Shown here: positions 1 to 11,077 of the stretch, in pieces | Layout: every line of letters begins with the position of its first letter | How positions within the stretch are numbered: position 1 is the stretch's first letter | Source: Albifimbria verrucaria | Taxonomy: Eukaryota; Ascomycota; Sordariomycetes; Hypocreales; Stachybotryaceae | Assembly (NCBI GenBank): GCA_020081605.1 | Contig: JAHREC010000013.1 | Location: 5,580,001-5,644,000, forward strand | Reading direction: 5' to 3' | Length of the DNA: 64,000 nt | Notes under the pieces: generated by a model | The model's database searches: none | Seen by the model: the letters and a program-made list of their open reading frames with translations, nothing else | Told to the model about the DNA's origin: nothing | Made by a program: the position numbers and the translations under genes

Positions 1-70
1 GCCTCGGTTGGTTTTCTGAAACTCGTATACTTCGTTCTCGGCAGATTACCGCAAAACCCCAGACATCAGG

Positions 71-167
71 GGTAGAAGAACGCATGACAGGGTAGAAGAA
101 CATACGACAGGGTACAGGAACATACGACAGGGTAGAGAAGATATGACAAGGTAGAGAAGATACGGCA
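71..167. repeat. 20-bp tandem repeat, five degenerate copies
   Basis: Five head-to-tail copies of a 19-20 bp unit of the form GGGTAGAAGAACATACGACA start at about 71, 90, 110, 130 and 149. Later copies drift to GGTAGAGAAGATA(T/C)G(A/G)CA. A partial sixth copy follows to about 178. No coding frame runs through the array. It is a noncoding minisatellite of unknown role. Confidence 0.8.
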
Positions 168-1677
168 GGGGAGAACAGATGCTTCTTTCTTTTCGTTGTC
201 TAGACCGACCTTCGCAAATGTGGACCTTGAGACTGGAACTTATGCATCGTCAAGTGCTTCCCATGTAAGGGGCTACAAGAGCACTTGGCTTGCTTGCCAC
301 GGAGGTATTCTCCCGTACATGCCTTAGAATTTACACGCCCCGAACCAGGGCCGCATTGCTCAGCAAGTTGAGGAGAACCACTAGACACCTATCTACACCC
401 TCGTGAATGTTGCGGTATCTACGCTATCACTTCATTTCCCGTCCATTTTCAGCGAGAGAAGAACTCATGCCGAGAACGTGGTTGACATCTGTGCAAGTAA
501 GTCCAGGAACAATCTCTGCTCTATAGATGACTGACTTTCCTCGGAAGATTCATATGCAGTAGAGAAAACAGCTGGTCCGTTGGGTGATCAAAGAGCCCAG
601 GGACCCATTAGCATGCATTGGCCTAGTGTTTGAATTTTCATCCCCAGAGCCCAAGGCAAAATCATAAGACACTGAAGATGGGGCAGCCCAGTGACAACTG
701 CTGGGGACTATGGCCAAGCTATCCATTCCTGTCCAGTTATGGAATTATTCATTACTATGTTCAGTTTGTTCTCGGGTGCGCGTCCAAGGTCAAATCCCCA
801 GGATTTGCTGTCACATTAACTGCAAGAGTCTTCCCAGCCATTCGAGCGCGAGTTATCCAGCAAAACTCCAGCAAGTTGTCATGCATCGTCAATCTTCTCA
901 TCCCGGCTGCAACTCAAGACACAAAGTTTCGAAACGCTCCCAGAAGATTCACATGTTTTGCGCAAAGAGCAAACAACGGCCAATTGTTCAGGGGCTCACT
1001 TGTTGAGCCGCATGTCTAATAGGATCATGATATTAACACCGAATTCGGCAACGCGAACCAATCAGGAGCCTCGACGCCATCCTCCGTGCATATCTTCAAC
1101 ACAGAATAATCGTGTCCACATAAGCCATCCCGTCGCAATCGATACTGAGCTGAATCAACCAAACATCTTTTTTTCATATTTCACACAAATGACGCTCAGC
1201 ATCGTGGAATGCTGGTGCCGACGCCATGTTGCTTGATGCAGACACGGCTTAGGCAGACACGACATCATGGGTCACGTGCACCACGTTTTGGGCTTTAGCG
1301 CGTCTCCTTGCGTGGTTGAGCTGGTGTCGCATCTTCTCCTCTCCTTTTTCCCAGTGACGCTCACCCCTTCAGACTGCCATCACGTGATTTCTGGACAGCC
1401 AGAAAAAACACCAGCACCTGGCTCGTGATCGTGAGGCGCATAGAGAGGCCTCAATAAGCCACATCCACGCAGATGATACCCACAGTAATAACATAATCGG
1501 CTTTGAAGTCCCCTTTTAGGTCGCCTGTAGGTTTCAACCCCTCCTTCGGCGTCCTCCAACGCAACGCGTCCCATGGCCGACTGGCTAACTTGGGCGGAGC
1601 TACTAGATCGTGGCGCCGATTCATCTTCTTGCGACGCGTGAAGGCCCCTCGAGAGCTGGCGAGGTGGACCGAGGGGC
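168..1677. other. Noncoding upstream region of the bromodomain gene
   Basis: The short open frames here show no recognisable family and overlap on both strands, so I call no gene. Two CACGTG E-box cores lie at 1273-1278 and 1381-1386. The second sits in the full palindrome TCACGTGA about 290 bp before the next start codon. A CT-rich stretch near 1320-1370 fits a fungal core promoter or leader. Confidence 0.5.
1380..1387. promoter_or_regulatory. TCACGTGA E-box palindrome (bHLH site)
   Basis: The 8-bp palindrome TCACGTGA lies about 290 bp upstream of the ATG at 1678. This is the consensus of Cbf1-like bHLH factors in ascomycetes. A second CACGTG at 1273-1278 makes a pair about 108 bp apart. 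Binding is inferred from the motif only. Confidence 0.35.
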
Positions 1678-2756
1678 ATGAATAATTCAAATCCAGCCGC
1701 CTACACGCCCCTTGAGTCGCTGCTTCTGTTCCAGTCGCTGCTGGCCCACGGAGTCGACCCCGGTGCCTTTGCCCGCACCTCGGAGCTTCTCAGGAACAAC
1801 GCGCTCATCAAGAATGGCGAGACTTACGACCCTGCGCGTCTGAACCCCGAAGCCCTGCAGCAGCTGTTCCTGCTCCTGCTGCGGGATGAGCTGACGAGCG
1901 AAGCCGAACGGGCCGACGCGGCTGGCAATACCGGCGATGGGTCCACGTCGCCGGCCTCTCGGAAGAGGAAGCTTGGAAGTCCGCCGCTCCCCACGATTGT
2001 CGATGTCTACGATCATGTCGAGAAGATACCAGCATTGGTCGACCGTCTATATGCCCGTTATCGGGATCACATCATCCGACAGGTTCGGGAGGATGAGCGT
2101 CGCTTTGAGATTGTCCAAAAGGAAATCCAACTTTTGGATCGTAGCGAGAAGGAACGCATGGCTAGAAACGCAAGCCAGAAAAGCGCATCACCTCTCACAC
2201 GCGATACAAAGCCAGTAATAACGCCAAGTGGTCAGAGCAATCTCGCGACGGCAGCCCAGGCTATCCCGTCTGCCGCAAGGAAGCCGCCAACTCCTGTCAT
2301 CCCTCCAAAGCCCCAGTCGCTGCAGGATCTGTTCCTCCTCTAAAGGTGGCTCCCCAGCTGGTGTTGCTGTCCCCGGCGCAACGCCTGTGCGGCCGACGCC
2401 ATCGCCGCAGCCCCCAATGGCTCGACTCCTGTACTCCAGGCACCTTCGGGAGTGCCGCCTGGTCCCAACCGTATCCTGCAACCTCCAACGCAAACCCCGA
2501 AGCCAGCGATATCTCCAAGACCGGATGCAACGCCGAAGTCTAAGGATGCCGCCGCTACTCCACAGCCTTCTACGCCTGCTTCTGGAGCCCTTAAATGGGA
2601 GCGGCCGTACCAGCCCATTCAAACAGCGTCAACGCCAACACCGACACCTCCTCAAGGTTTAAACATCCCCAAGACTCAGCCACAGCAAGTCCCACCACCA
2701 CAACCCTTCCCACCACCTCAGCAACAACTACCGCAGCAACAGCCACCACAACAACT

Positions 2757-2794
<38 letters not shown>

Positions 2795-4522
2795 GACAAC
2801 CGCAAACATCGAATACCGGACCGACAGCTGTACCTCCGCCTTCCATATCCACTCCACAGCCGCGGCCACAGACCCGGCCGGTCTTGGTTCCACCTCAGCC
2901 TGCAGGCTCAACCGCTTCCCCAACACCAGCGTCGAACCGTCCTGGTGCAGCTGTACCTGTACCCACCCCAGCTCGACCGACATCAACGACTCCTGTCATC
3001 CCCCGACTCGACCGCTCCAAACGCAGCAGACGCCCCAGACACCCAGGCCAGTCGCTTCAGCTGCCCCTTCAACGCCTGCCGCACAGCCAGGCGCTGTTGT
3101 GCCCCCAAAGATGGCCACAGGCTCCTCCGTCTCAGCAAACACAACATCCGCCCTCTTCTGTCTCCAATGCAGCATCTACCGCTTCAAAAGACAAGCCATA
3201 TGCTTCTCCTTATGTTGGTCAACCGCCGCGTCCACCTATCCCGGAACATATGATTCGACAAGCTGCCAGTACGCCTGGTCCCTCTAAGCGGCCCATGGCC
3301 ATTCCAATGCCACCGCAGACGCCTATCGCAGCAAGCCCGGCGTCTGTAACGAGTGGATTCGGAACCAAGTGGGCGTCCCATTCAACTCCATCTACCCCTG
3401 GCCCCTTGTGGCTGCACCAGAGAGCCCCGCTTACGAGCCGGTCAGTCCTCCACAGAGACCAGCTCCTCTACCTCGCGAGACGCCTAAGCCTGCCGTCAAG
3501 CAGCAGCTTTCAAGCCGACCCCGAAGATCGAAACCTCGATTTCCAAGTCAGGACGCGGTCGACCACCTCGTAGCGCGCAGAAGAGCCGAGGAGCTAGTGC
3601 CACACCTTCGGCCGCGGGAACGAGACGGAGTCAATCGGTGGCCTCGCAAACGGATGAGCTGTCCCTGGACACTCCGGCAGCTGTTACCAGGATCAAGGAC
3701 GAAGAGGCAACGCCACGATTACATGAGGATGCTGGAGATACCACAGCAGATGAGAGTGTGCATGACCGTCCTCAGCTGGCCACGCCAACGGGTCTTTCTT
3801 CTCGCTTCTTGAAGCGTAAGCGGCAAGGCACGCCTACGATTTCTCCTCTACCCACATCTCAGGTTCTATGGACTCGTGGTTTCACCAAAGTGTCTTCCTC
3901 TGCGCTTGACCAAATATCAAGCCATCGTGACGCCAATATGTTCGCCACTTGCGTTCGCGAAAGGGACGCTCCTAATTATCGTCAAATAGTGCTTCAACCC
4001 CAGGACATCACATCTATTCGTTCTGCAATCAAGCAAGGCAACAAAGCGGCTGTGCAAGCCGCGAATAGTCTACCAGGCGGCGATCCGGGTACGGCTAGCG
4101 TGTGGTTACCTGTGTCAGAAGATCTTGTGCCGCCCAAGGGCATCATCAACAGCGCTCAACTCGAGCGGGAACTTGTTCACATGTTCTGCAACGCAATCAT
4201 GTACAACCCTGATCCTGATCGGGGACCTGGCCCAGCCTTCATGAAGCGGTCCCAGGATGAGGAGGAAGAAGTTGTTGGCTACCATCTAGATGAGAACGGA
4301 GTTGTTAAGAACACACAGAGCATGTTCCTCGAGGTGGAAAAGCTATTGGGAGACCTCCGAAGCGCGGAGAAGGAGCGCAGTGCCCCTCCTCCCTCGGCTA
4401 CACGTCTGACCAGTGTAGCGACGCCAGCTGATGATACGCAAGACGATGAGGATGAGCTTGCAGGAGACGGTGATACAGGCACTGGAACCATCAAGAGACG
4501 CCGTATTGGAACAAGGGGCTAG
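1678..4522 (+). CDS. BRD8-like bromodomain protein (frameshifted in this assembly)
   Basis: This is a nuclear protein with a C-terminal bromodomain of the BRD8 type, whose relatives belong to NuA4/TIP60 acetyltransferase complexes. The N-terminus (1678-2300) is helical and probably nuclear. The middle is Pro/Gln-rich and holds a 12-Gln tract coded by pure CAG (2758-2793). An AT-hook-like GRGRPP follows near 3555. The bromodomain-like block (about 3920-4360) includes MFATCVRERDAPNYRQIVLQ and a later FCNAIMYNPD helix with the Tyr-Asn pair that reads acetyl-lysine. The tail is acidic with a KRRR signal. The frame breaks about seven times (near 2306, 2352, 2391, 3001, 3136, 3405, 3518); each heals by one base in a short run. 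No intron is evident. The gene converges with GPI3. The BRD8 label comes from the motif and architecture, so complex membership is inference. Confidence 0.75.
2758..2793 (+). repeat. CAG microsatellite coding poly-Gln
   Basis: Twelve uninterrupted CAG codons lie inside the Pro/Gln-rich linker of the bromodomain gene and add to a longer Gln-rich stretch from 2715. Perfect triplet purity suggests length polymorphism between strains. Confidence 0.9.
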
Positions 4523-4803
4523 AGGCTGATTGAAAGGGCAGAATCTGAAGGGTTCTAGCTGGGGTTGCCCAGAGATATCCTGTATTCGTGTGTATGCGTG
4601 TAGCGTTTTGAACCAGTTTGTAGCATTAGCATTAATTGCGGCACCTGGACAATTGTCAGAGGCTGATGATGAATCCATGAATATGCCAATTAATTTCTCA
4701 GTATATAATTCTGCGTAACATTCGTGTCTATCCCAGCCGCTTGCGCCGATCAATGCAAAACATTGTAAGGAATCTAAGGAATCTCATCGCCCATGCACTC
4801 ATC

Positions 4804-6381
4804 CTACTCTTCTTCATATATCGGCGGAGCGCCGTGAGATGAGCTTGACCTGTTGCTTACCACGCCCTTCTTTGGATGCTCGCTGCCGTCCTCTACCAAA
4901 GTCTTCCTGGGCCAGTCGGGGCAGGTGTCGATGCTCTCTCTTGGAAACCACCATTCGAGAAATAAAAAGAATAGATAGTCAACGATGGCACATAGACAGA
5001 ACAGCTTGCCGGCCCAGATGCCGCACCCATAATATCGTTTGAGACGGTCGATGAGGGCGAAATGACGGACACGGCTGCCCTTGGCGCCAGTCGCATCAAA
5101 GCCGTAGAATTCCTCCTCGCTGATTGTACCAGTAATGCCATCGTATACGCGCTCTGTACGCATAGCGACATTTGCCCATGAGTACATCTTCTTGACCTTG
5201 TCGTGGAACTTCTCGGTACGAATTTTGCCAGCACGCATGTCTGTGATAGCCTTGCAGGTAGCGAGGACCAAATCGTCCTCTTCAGGCTTGGCAAAAGTGG
5301 TCATGTACTTGGGAAGCACCTCGGGAATGCCACCGACTTGGGTGCAGACAACATACAATCCACAACTGGCTGCCTCCACGATGACGGTGCCGAAGGCCTC
5401 AGTGAGAGAGGGATGGAGGTATATGTGGCCACGAGTCATAACGTCGCGGACTTCTTCGTGGCGGATGGGACCAAGCATCTCAACACGGTCCTGCAAGACG
5501 TTGGTTTCGATCATTTGCTCCAAGTCAATCGCTTTCGGACCCGAGCCTGCAATGATGAAGCGGGTGTTGGGATGCTCCTCCAGGATGCGAGGGATGGCAG
5601 CTGTGAGAAGATCCGTGCCCTTGTTGTAGAAAAGACGTGATATCACCACAATAGTGATTGGCTCGCGAGGGTCAAGGCGGTGGGCTGAGTAGTCCGGGCC
5701 GAGGCTTGGCTCCCTCAAGTTGGTGCTAAGAGCCCGGGAAGGATAGTCGCGGGGACGAAAGTTGTCCGCGACCACAGCATTGGGAATGACTGAGACCATG
5801 AGAGGGTCCAAGGATGCTCGAAGCACCGTATTTTCTTTACTATATTGATGAGTTAGCATCCGCTGCATCGAGGCTGAGCAGCAATGATTCTGAAGCTTAC
5901 CATGTGTGGCTCACACATATGCTGTGGTCGACATCGCTCAGTGAGAACTTGAGCAGCTTGTTTGTCAGGATACTGGCGGCGTCCGCGAACCCAAAGAGTG
6001 AATGATCGGTGAAGACGGTTCTGAGTCCCATGGTCCGCGCATGTAGGATTGCCTCGTTGCACATGCAGCTCAAGCTGCCATGGCCATGGACGATTTCGAT
6101 GCGCTCACGAATGCAGATGTAGCGTAGGATAGGGAAGAATGAGAAGACGGTGGGGAAGGACGTCTGGCGGTAGATGACGAAGAAGGGCACGTGGTAGACC
6201 TTGATGCCGTTTGTGAGGTAGCGGATGCCCTTGCGATCGTCGTAGGCATGGGTGATTATGATGACCTTGTGGCCACGGTCTATGAGCTTGCTGGAGACTT
6301 GGTAGATGTGAGACTCGACGCCGCCCGGCTGGGGAAGAAGAAGTCGCTAACCATGGCGATTCTATACGTCCTGCGAGCCAT
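4804..6381 (-). CDS. GPI3: GPI-GlcNAc transferase catalytic subunit (PIG-A/Gpi3)
   Basis: This is the catalytic subunit of the ER complex that moves GlcNAc from UDP-GlcNAc to phosphatidylinositol, the first step of GPI-anchor synthesis. The N-terminal GT-B domain starts [17 protein letters not shown] and includes [12 protein letters not shown]. The C-terminal GT4 domain has [13 protein letters not shown], the sugar-nucleotide block [20 protein letters not shown], and a membrane helix near the end (4950-5000). A 61-bp intron (5840-5900, GTAAGC...ATATAG) joins VSHT to CKENTVLR. A shift at the GGGG of 6331-6334 (CCCC on the coding strand) heals by one extra C and restores [12 protein letters not shown] chose the ATG at 6381 because it lies just before the family's usual first residues; an in-frame ATG at 6489 would add 36 residues. 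The gene is divergent from DBP6 and shares a short promoter with it. Confidence 0.93.
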
Positions 6382-6732
6382 TTTGACGACGGCACCAAGC
6401 TGCAGCTCGGCACTTGCATTGTCGAGCTGGCTGGATAGGTCGACACGTATATCCGGAGTCTCCCTTGGTGGTCGCGAGCTCTCAATCAAAGGGTGTGTGT
6501 GGACGAGCAGGTAATGTTAGTTACCTTAGTCAACGTTAATCATACACCTGCCCTGCCATGCGTGTCGATAAGCGGGGCGGTAAGCGCTGGCAGAATTGCG
6601 ATAAGCCGTGCCGTAGCCAAAAATTTCGGGACAAGCTGCGACACCACCCCTCCATGTTCAGCAGAGCTACGATCCTAGGCTCGCCAGCAATACGCTCCTC
6701 TTTCTGTTGAAGGGCGCATTGGTGGTTGAAAA

Positions 6733-9449
6733 ATGTACAACAGATATGTCCCTCCGGCCAAGGCTGCCGCTTCCGCTCCTTCAGTATCTGTGAACCCGCC
6801 GAACCCAGAGCCGAACCATGCTGGGCAAGCAGCCGCTGCGCCCGCGAAGCCTTCAAATGATGGCTTAGGCTATTCCCGATACATACCAGGCAAGAAGGCG
6901 GAGAAGCCATATGTAGCGCCAACGAGCTCCGTGCAGTACTTTGACGACGAGCCAACCTCCCCAGCACCCAAACGAAAGCGTGAAACTGCCGAAGATGCGC
7001 CCGAAGCGAACCAGTTGGACAACAAGAAATCGAAGAAGAACAATGGCTCATCGAAAGATTCTGAAGCTATGGAGGCTCAATCAGGAGAAAAGCTCTCGGA
7101 GGGTCAGGAAGCTGAAGCTTCTGAGAAGACGAAGAGGAAGAGACGGCGCAGAAAGAGCGATAAGGACGGTGCTCGGTCTTCACCAGCCCCAGACGAGGTT
7201 CCAGTAGACCAATTGGACGACGCTGAGCCGCAACCGAACACGGAAGACCCTCAAGATGACCCAATGGTTGTCGATCCGGAGGATGGTCTTGACGAGGTGG
7301 AATCGAAGTCAAAGGAGAAGAAGGAGAAGAAGGAAAAGAAGAAGAAAGAAAAAAAGCGATCGAAAGGAGACGATGCGCCAACAACAGAGGTCAACGAGGA
7401 AGAGGAACCAGATGTGTCCATGGTGGACGCCGACGGAGCCTTGCCTTCTGAGGAACAAGCCCCTGTCTCAGACGACGCTGAAGGAGCCAAGAAACCCAAA
7501 AGGAAGAAGGAGAAGCCCCAAAACATCATACCAGACGAAGATGACGATCATCTGGAGAAGCGACATAAGGCCGTGCTGGAGCGTAAAGTCAAGTCTTTGA
7601 AGTTGGCTAGCGAAGTGGTTCGCGATACTGAGGCCGACTTGGTCGATGAGGGTGAATTGCATGGTTTAGAGCCCTTGCCACAGCCTGAGCCTGTTCATAC
7701 CGATACTTCCAAACCCACATACGAGACCCTTCCCTCATGGTTGGCGGCGCCGATACGTGTGGCTCACGATCAGCGCATACCGTTTATCGATCTTGGCATC
7801 CTCCCCAAAGCTGCGCGAGTCCTTGAGGAGAAAGGGTACAAAGACGCCTTTGCAGTTCAAACTGCTGCCATCCCACTACTTCTTCCCTCGAGTAAGAAAC
7901 GGGCTGGAGACCTTCTCATTTCTGCCGCGACTGGTTCTGGTAAAACACTTGCCTATGCCTTGCCAATAGTCAGAGACTTGAGCCAAGGTCGAGTGACGCG
8001 TCTCAAGGCTCTTGTGGTCTTGCCTACCCGTGAGCTGGTCAAGCAAGCTCAAGAGGTTTTTGAGCTCTGTGCTAAGGCATTCGAGGGAAGTGACCGTAAG
8101 AAAGTACGGATTGGCATTGCCATTGGTAGTCAAGCCCTGCGCAACGAGCAAGAAGCGCTCATCGATGCTGAATCTCGATATGACCCAGAAGCGTATTCCA
8201 CGTTACGAGAACAACTGCGCTTGAAAGCATCAGTAGACCCAATGGCGCAAGATACGGATCCACGACTGGGCAGGTGGGATGGCGAAGTTGTCGAGTTTCA
8301 GTCCAAGGTCGACGTTCTAATATGTACACCTGGTCGACTTGTGGAACACTTGGAACAGACTTCAGGCTTCAGTCTCGATTACGTTCGATGGCTGGTTGTG
8401 GACGAAGCCGATAAGCTCCTCGCACAGAGCTTCCAAGGCTGGCTGGAAACGATCATGGAGAAGTTCCAAGTCACCAAGTTCGGTGCCAGGGACTTCCCGG
8501 ACATGGATCTTACGGGAGTCCGCAAAGTGGTGCTTAGTGCCACGCTCACCCGCGACCTCAGCCTTCTGAGCCAGCTTTCGCTACGACGCCCGCAGCTGAT
8601 CGTGCTCGACAGGGACGGCGAGACCCAGGTTGCTGAGCACTCGCTCCCGGCTTCCCTTAAGGAGCATGCAATCAGAGTGCACAACTCGAACTTAAAGCCT
8701 CTGTATCTGCTTGATCTTCTACGGAACGGGCATATGTCGTCCGAAGGCCCGGTTGTTAATGGAACTACTGAAAAGACTGTCGATGAGACTTCAGATTCTG
8801 ATTCTAGCTCAAGTTCAGGTTCATCGTCGGAATCCTCGTCGGATTCAGACACCTCGTCCGACTCCGACACTTCATCAGATTCCGATTCTGACTCCGACTC
8901 CGATTCCAGCACTAAATCTACGCCAGCCTCCACCAACACAAAGATACCCATCTCTCTCATTTTCACCAAATCCAACGAATCTGCGCTTCGTCTATCGCGC
9001 TTGCTTGTACTCCTCGACAAGTCCTCGAAACCCATGTTAGCACTCTCACATCCACCACCCCAACCCATCTCCGCCGCAAGACCCTTCGTGCATTCACAAC
9101 TCCTTCATCCCCGATACGACTCATTGTTGCCTCCGACCTTGTTGCACGAGGTATCGACCTGCCGAACCTTGACCACGTCATTAATTACGACCTGCCGCCA
9201 AGCGTGGCCGGTTATGTGCACCGTGTAGGCCGAACTGCCCGTGCCGGCAGATCTGGTTCTGCATGGACTCTTGTGGGAGACGACGAGAGTGGTTGGTTCT
9301 GGGGTAAGATTGCTAAGGGTGCTGGCATACGCCGGGCACAGAAGGTAGAGAGGACCAGGATTGAGGAGATGAGCGAGGCACGCGTAGAGGAGTACGAAGC
9401 TGCTTTGGAGAAGCTTGGTGCGGAAGCGGTCGAGTTGAGGAGGAAATGA
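6733..9449 (+). CDS. DBP6: DEAD-box ATP-dependent RNA helicase Dbp6
   Basis: This nucleolar helicase acts in early 60S ribosomal subunit assembly. Residues 1-330 are a charged low-complexity tail with Lys/Glu runs (7310-7370). The RecA1 core follows: AATGSGKT (motif I), LPTREL (Ia), TPGRLVEHL (Ib), VVDEADKLL (II) and LSATLTRD (III). RecA2 has [31 protein letters not shown] (V) and [13 protein letters not shown] (VI). A Ser/Asp-rich insert (8790-8920) separates the two lobes. The frame breaks once at the CCC of 9031-9033; one added C restores [20 protein letters not shown] and carries the reading through to the stop at 9449. No introns are seen. The start ATG at 6733 precedes the tail typical of this family. 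Assignment to Dbp6 rather than another DEAD-box protein rests on the tail, the lobe insert and remembered resemblance. Confidence 0.88.
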
Positions 9450-9600
9450 GCATTTTAGGCGTAAATACTAGATATCTTCCACGAGAATCTCAATAATCAT
9501 TTGCCAAATTACCAGAAACCCTATCATGTATAATGTGTTTCATTCGTAAGTCCATCTGTTGTTTCGCGGGGATGGTGATCCCATATGATTTACAGGCCTA

Positions 9601-10459
9601 TTATCTTCTGACCATGCTGCCATAACTCCCGGAACGAGAACTCTGCCTCTGCCTTATTTCTTCATCCTCGTCGGCACCTCGCAAGAGTCCCCTAGCCTCT
9701 GCCTCTTGTGTTGTCTCGGCTCGTCTCGTCCACCAAGCTGTCCACCAATTTGTCCCTTCTTTCATCAACAACAGGCCAATGATTTGTATGACCCCAACAG
9801 CCAACACCACAGCAAAGTCTATTTTGGAAATGTTTTGCAGTGCCTCGCGCCATGGCTCCTTGCAGGCGGTAGTGCGGCCGTAAGTGGCGGAGCATGTACT
9901 GGGCTTTAGGTCAGGGAAGGGTATGCCCGATCCTTGACAGAGTTGAGCCCACAACAATTCAGCATGTCCTGAATCCGTTTAATAGAAGCAGAGTCGTGGT
10001 TAATAAACATCTCTTTCCACTTTGTCTCAAGCAAACAATCCATCGTTTCCGTGGGAATGGCCGTATCAGCAAGTAGAGTGGCAAGAATAGTTGTCAATAT
10101 AGTCTGCAAACCCTGGAAGATGTAGGGACTGATCTTAGCCAGGAAGTTTGACGATTGGGCGTAACGTAAAAGAGTGGGATATATGAATGCATTGACAAAT
10201 GATATAATGGGAAGAATAACTGCCAGGGCAGAAACGACAGGCGAAATAGGCAATGAGAGAGAGCCGCTATGGAAATGAATAACCCTGCATTCATAATTAG
10301 CAACTCTCAGCCATGTTTGACAAGTGCCACCTACACGGCTATGGCAAAAGCGCAACACTGGCCTAGGAAGTGCATGCTTAGTATGAATCGCGTATCATGT
10401 GGTTCCGAGTTTGCATCACGTACTAGCAAGTATAGGCCTGCTGGAATCATGGTCATCAT
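9601..10459 (-). CDS. Fungal tetraspanin (Tsp-type)
   Basis: This is a small membrane protein with tetraspanin layout. Exon 1 (10459-10335) gives MMTMIPAGLYLLVRDANSEP and the start of a hydrophobic stretch. A 50-bp intron (10285-10334, GTAGGT...TGCAG) is followed by a second membrane segment (PVVSALAVILPIISFVNAFI). An extracellular loop carries the diagnostic Cys-Cys-Gly (MLNCCGLNSVKDRAYPF) and further cysteines (STCSAT, TTACK). The last helix is FAVVLAVGVIQIIGLLLM, and the cytoplasmic tail is charged. The frame breaks at GGG 9919-9921 (CCC on the coding strand); one C restores it. Only three clear membrane segments are visible to me, since the first may be partly hidden. Fungal tetraspanins such as Pls1 and Tsp3 organise membrane domains; which class this is I cannot settle. 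Confidence 0.72.
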
Positions 10460-11077
10460 TGTAGACTTGGCTCAAACGTCTGGCGGGTGTGAAAATATTT
10501 TAAACTAAAAATTAGTTGTAGAAGCAACTTCAGTCATTGCGAGAGAAGGCAGACATTTGTGCCCCTTAAATATTTGGGTTGGTGGTTAGACGGTTGGGTA
10601 TCATGATATATGCGGGAGGCCTGCCAAGCCCCGCTTCCTCAGACAAGGCTGGGAGTCAGGCGTCCTATAACAATCTGGATCTACTGGCATTTATTTGATT
10701 TGTTACAAGATGTCGGTGTACAACTCAGTGTGCTTCCTCTGCAGAGGGTCACGCAGATTCCTGCCGCTATGTTGGTGAGGAGAGAACGTGGCAAGATTGT
10801 ATTGAGGAACAAGAACTACTACTAGAATATTCATAACAAGACAAGTACCAATACAACCTAATCATCAGTAATTCCTCCAAGAAATTACGGCTAGAACTGT
10901 AGGGACAAAAAGAAGCTGCGGGTACAAAGAAGAGTCCAGTGTTGTAAGAAATACAAGTTCAGCTAAACGTGCGGCAAGAACTACAAACCATTGAGAAACT
11001 ACTGCACGGTTTCCAATCTGGGTTATGAAATGACTAAAAGAAAAGAGGCGAATGATTGTTTACTTAGCAGATTGTGA
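10460..11077. other. Intergenic, AT-rich, no gene seen
   Basis: This separates the tetraspanin start from the C2H2 gene stop. It is AT-rich with short A runs and no open frame worth calling. It probably holds the tetraspanin promoter and the C2H2 3' end. Confidence 0.5.

Noticed and set aside
630..1236. Overlapping plus-strand open frames upstream of the bromodomain gene
   Set aside because: Three frames overlap, with no family resemblance, splice structure or domain; consistent with chance.
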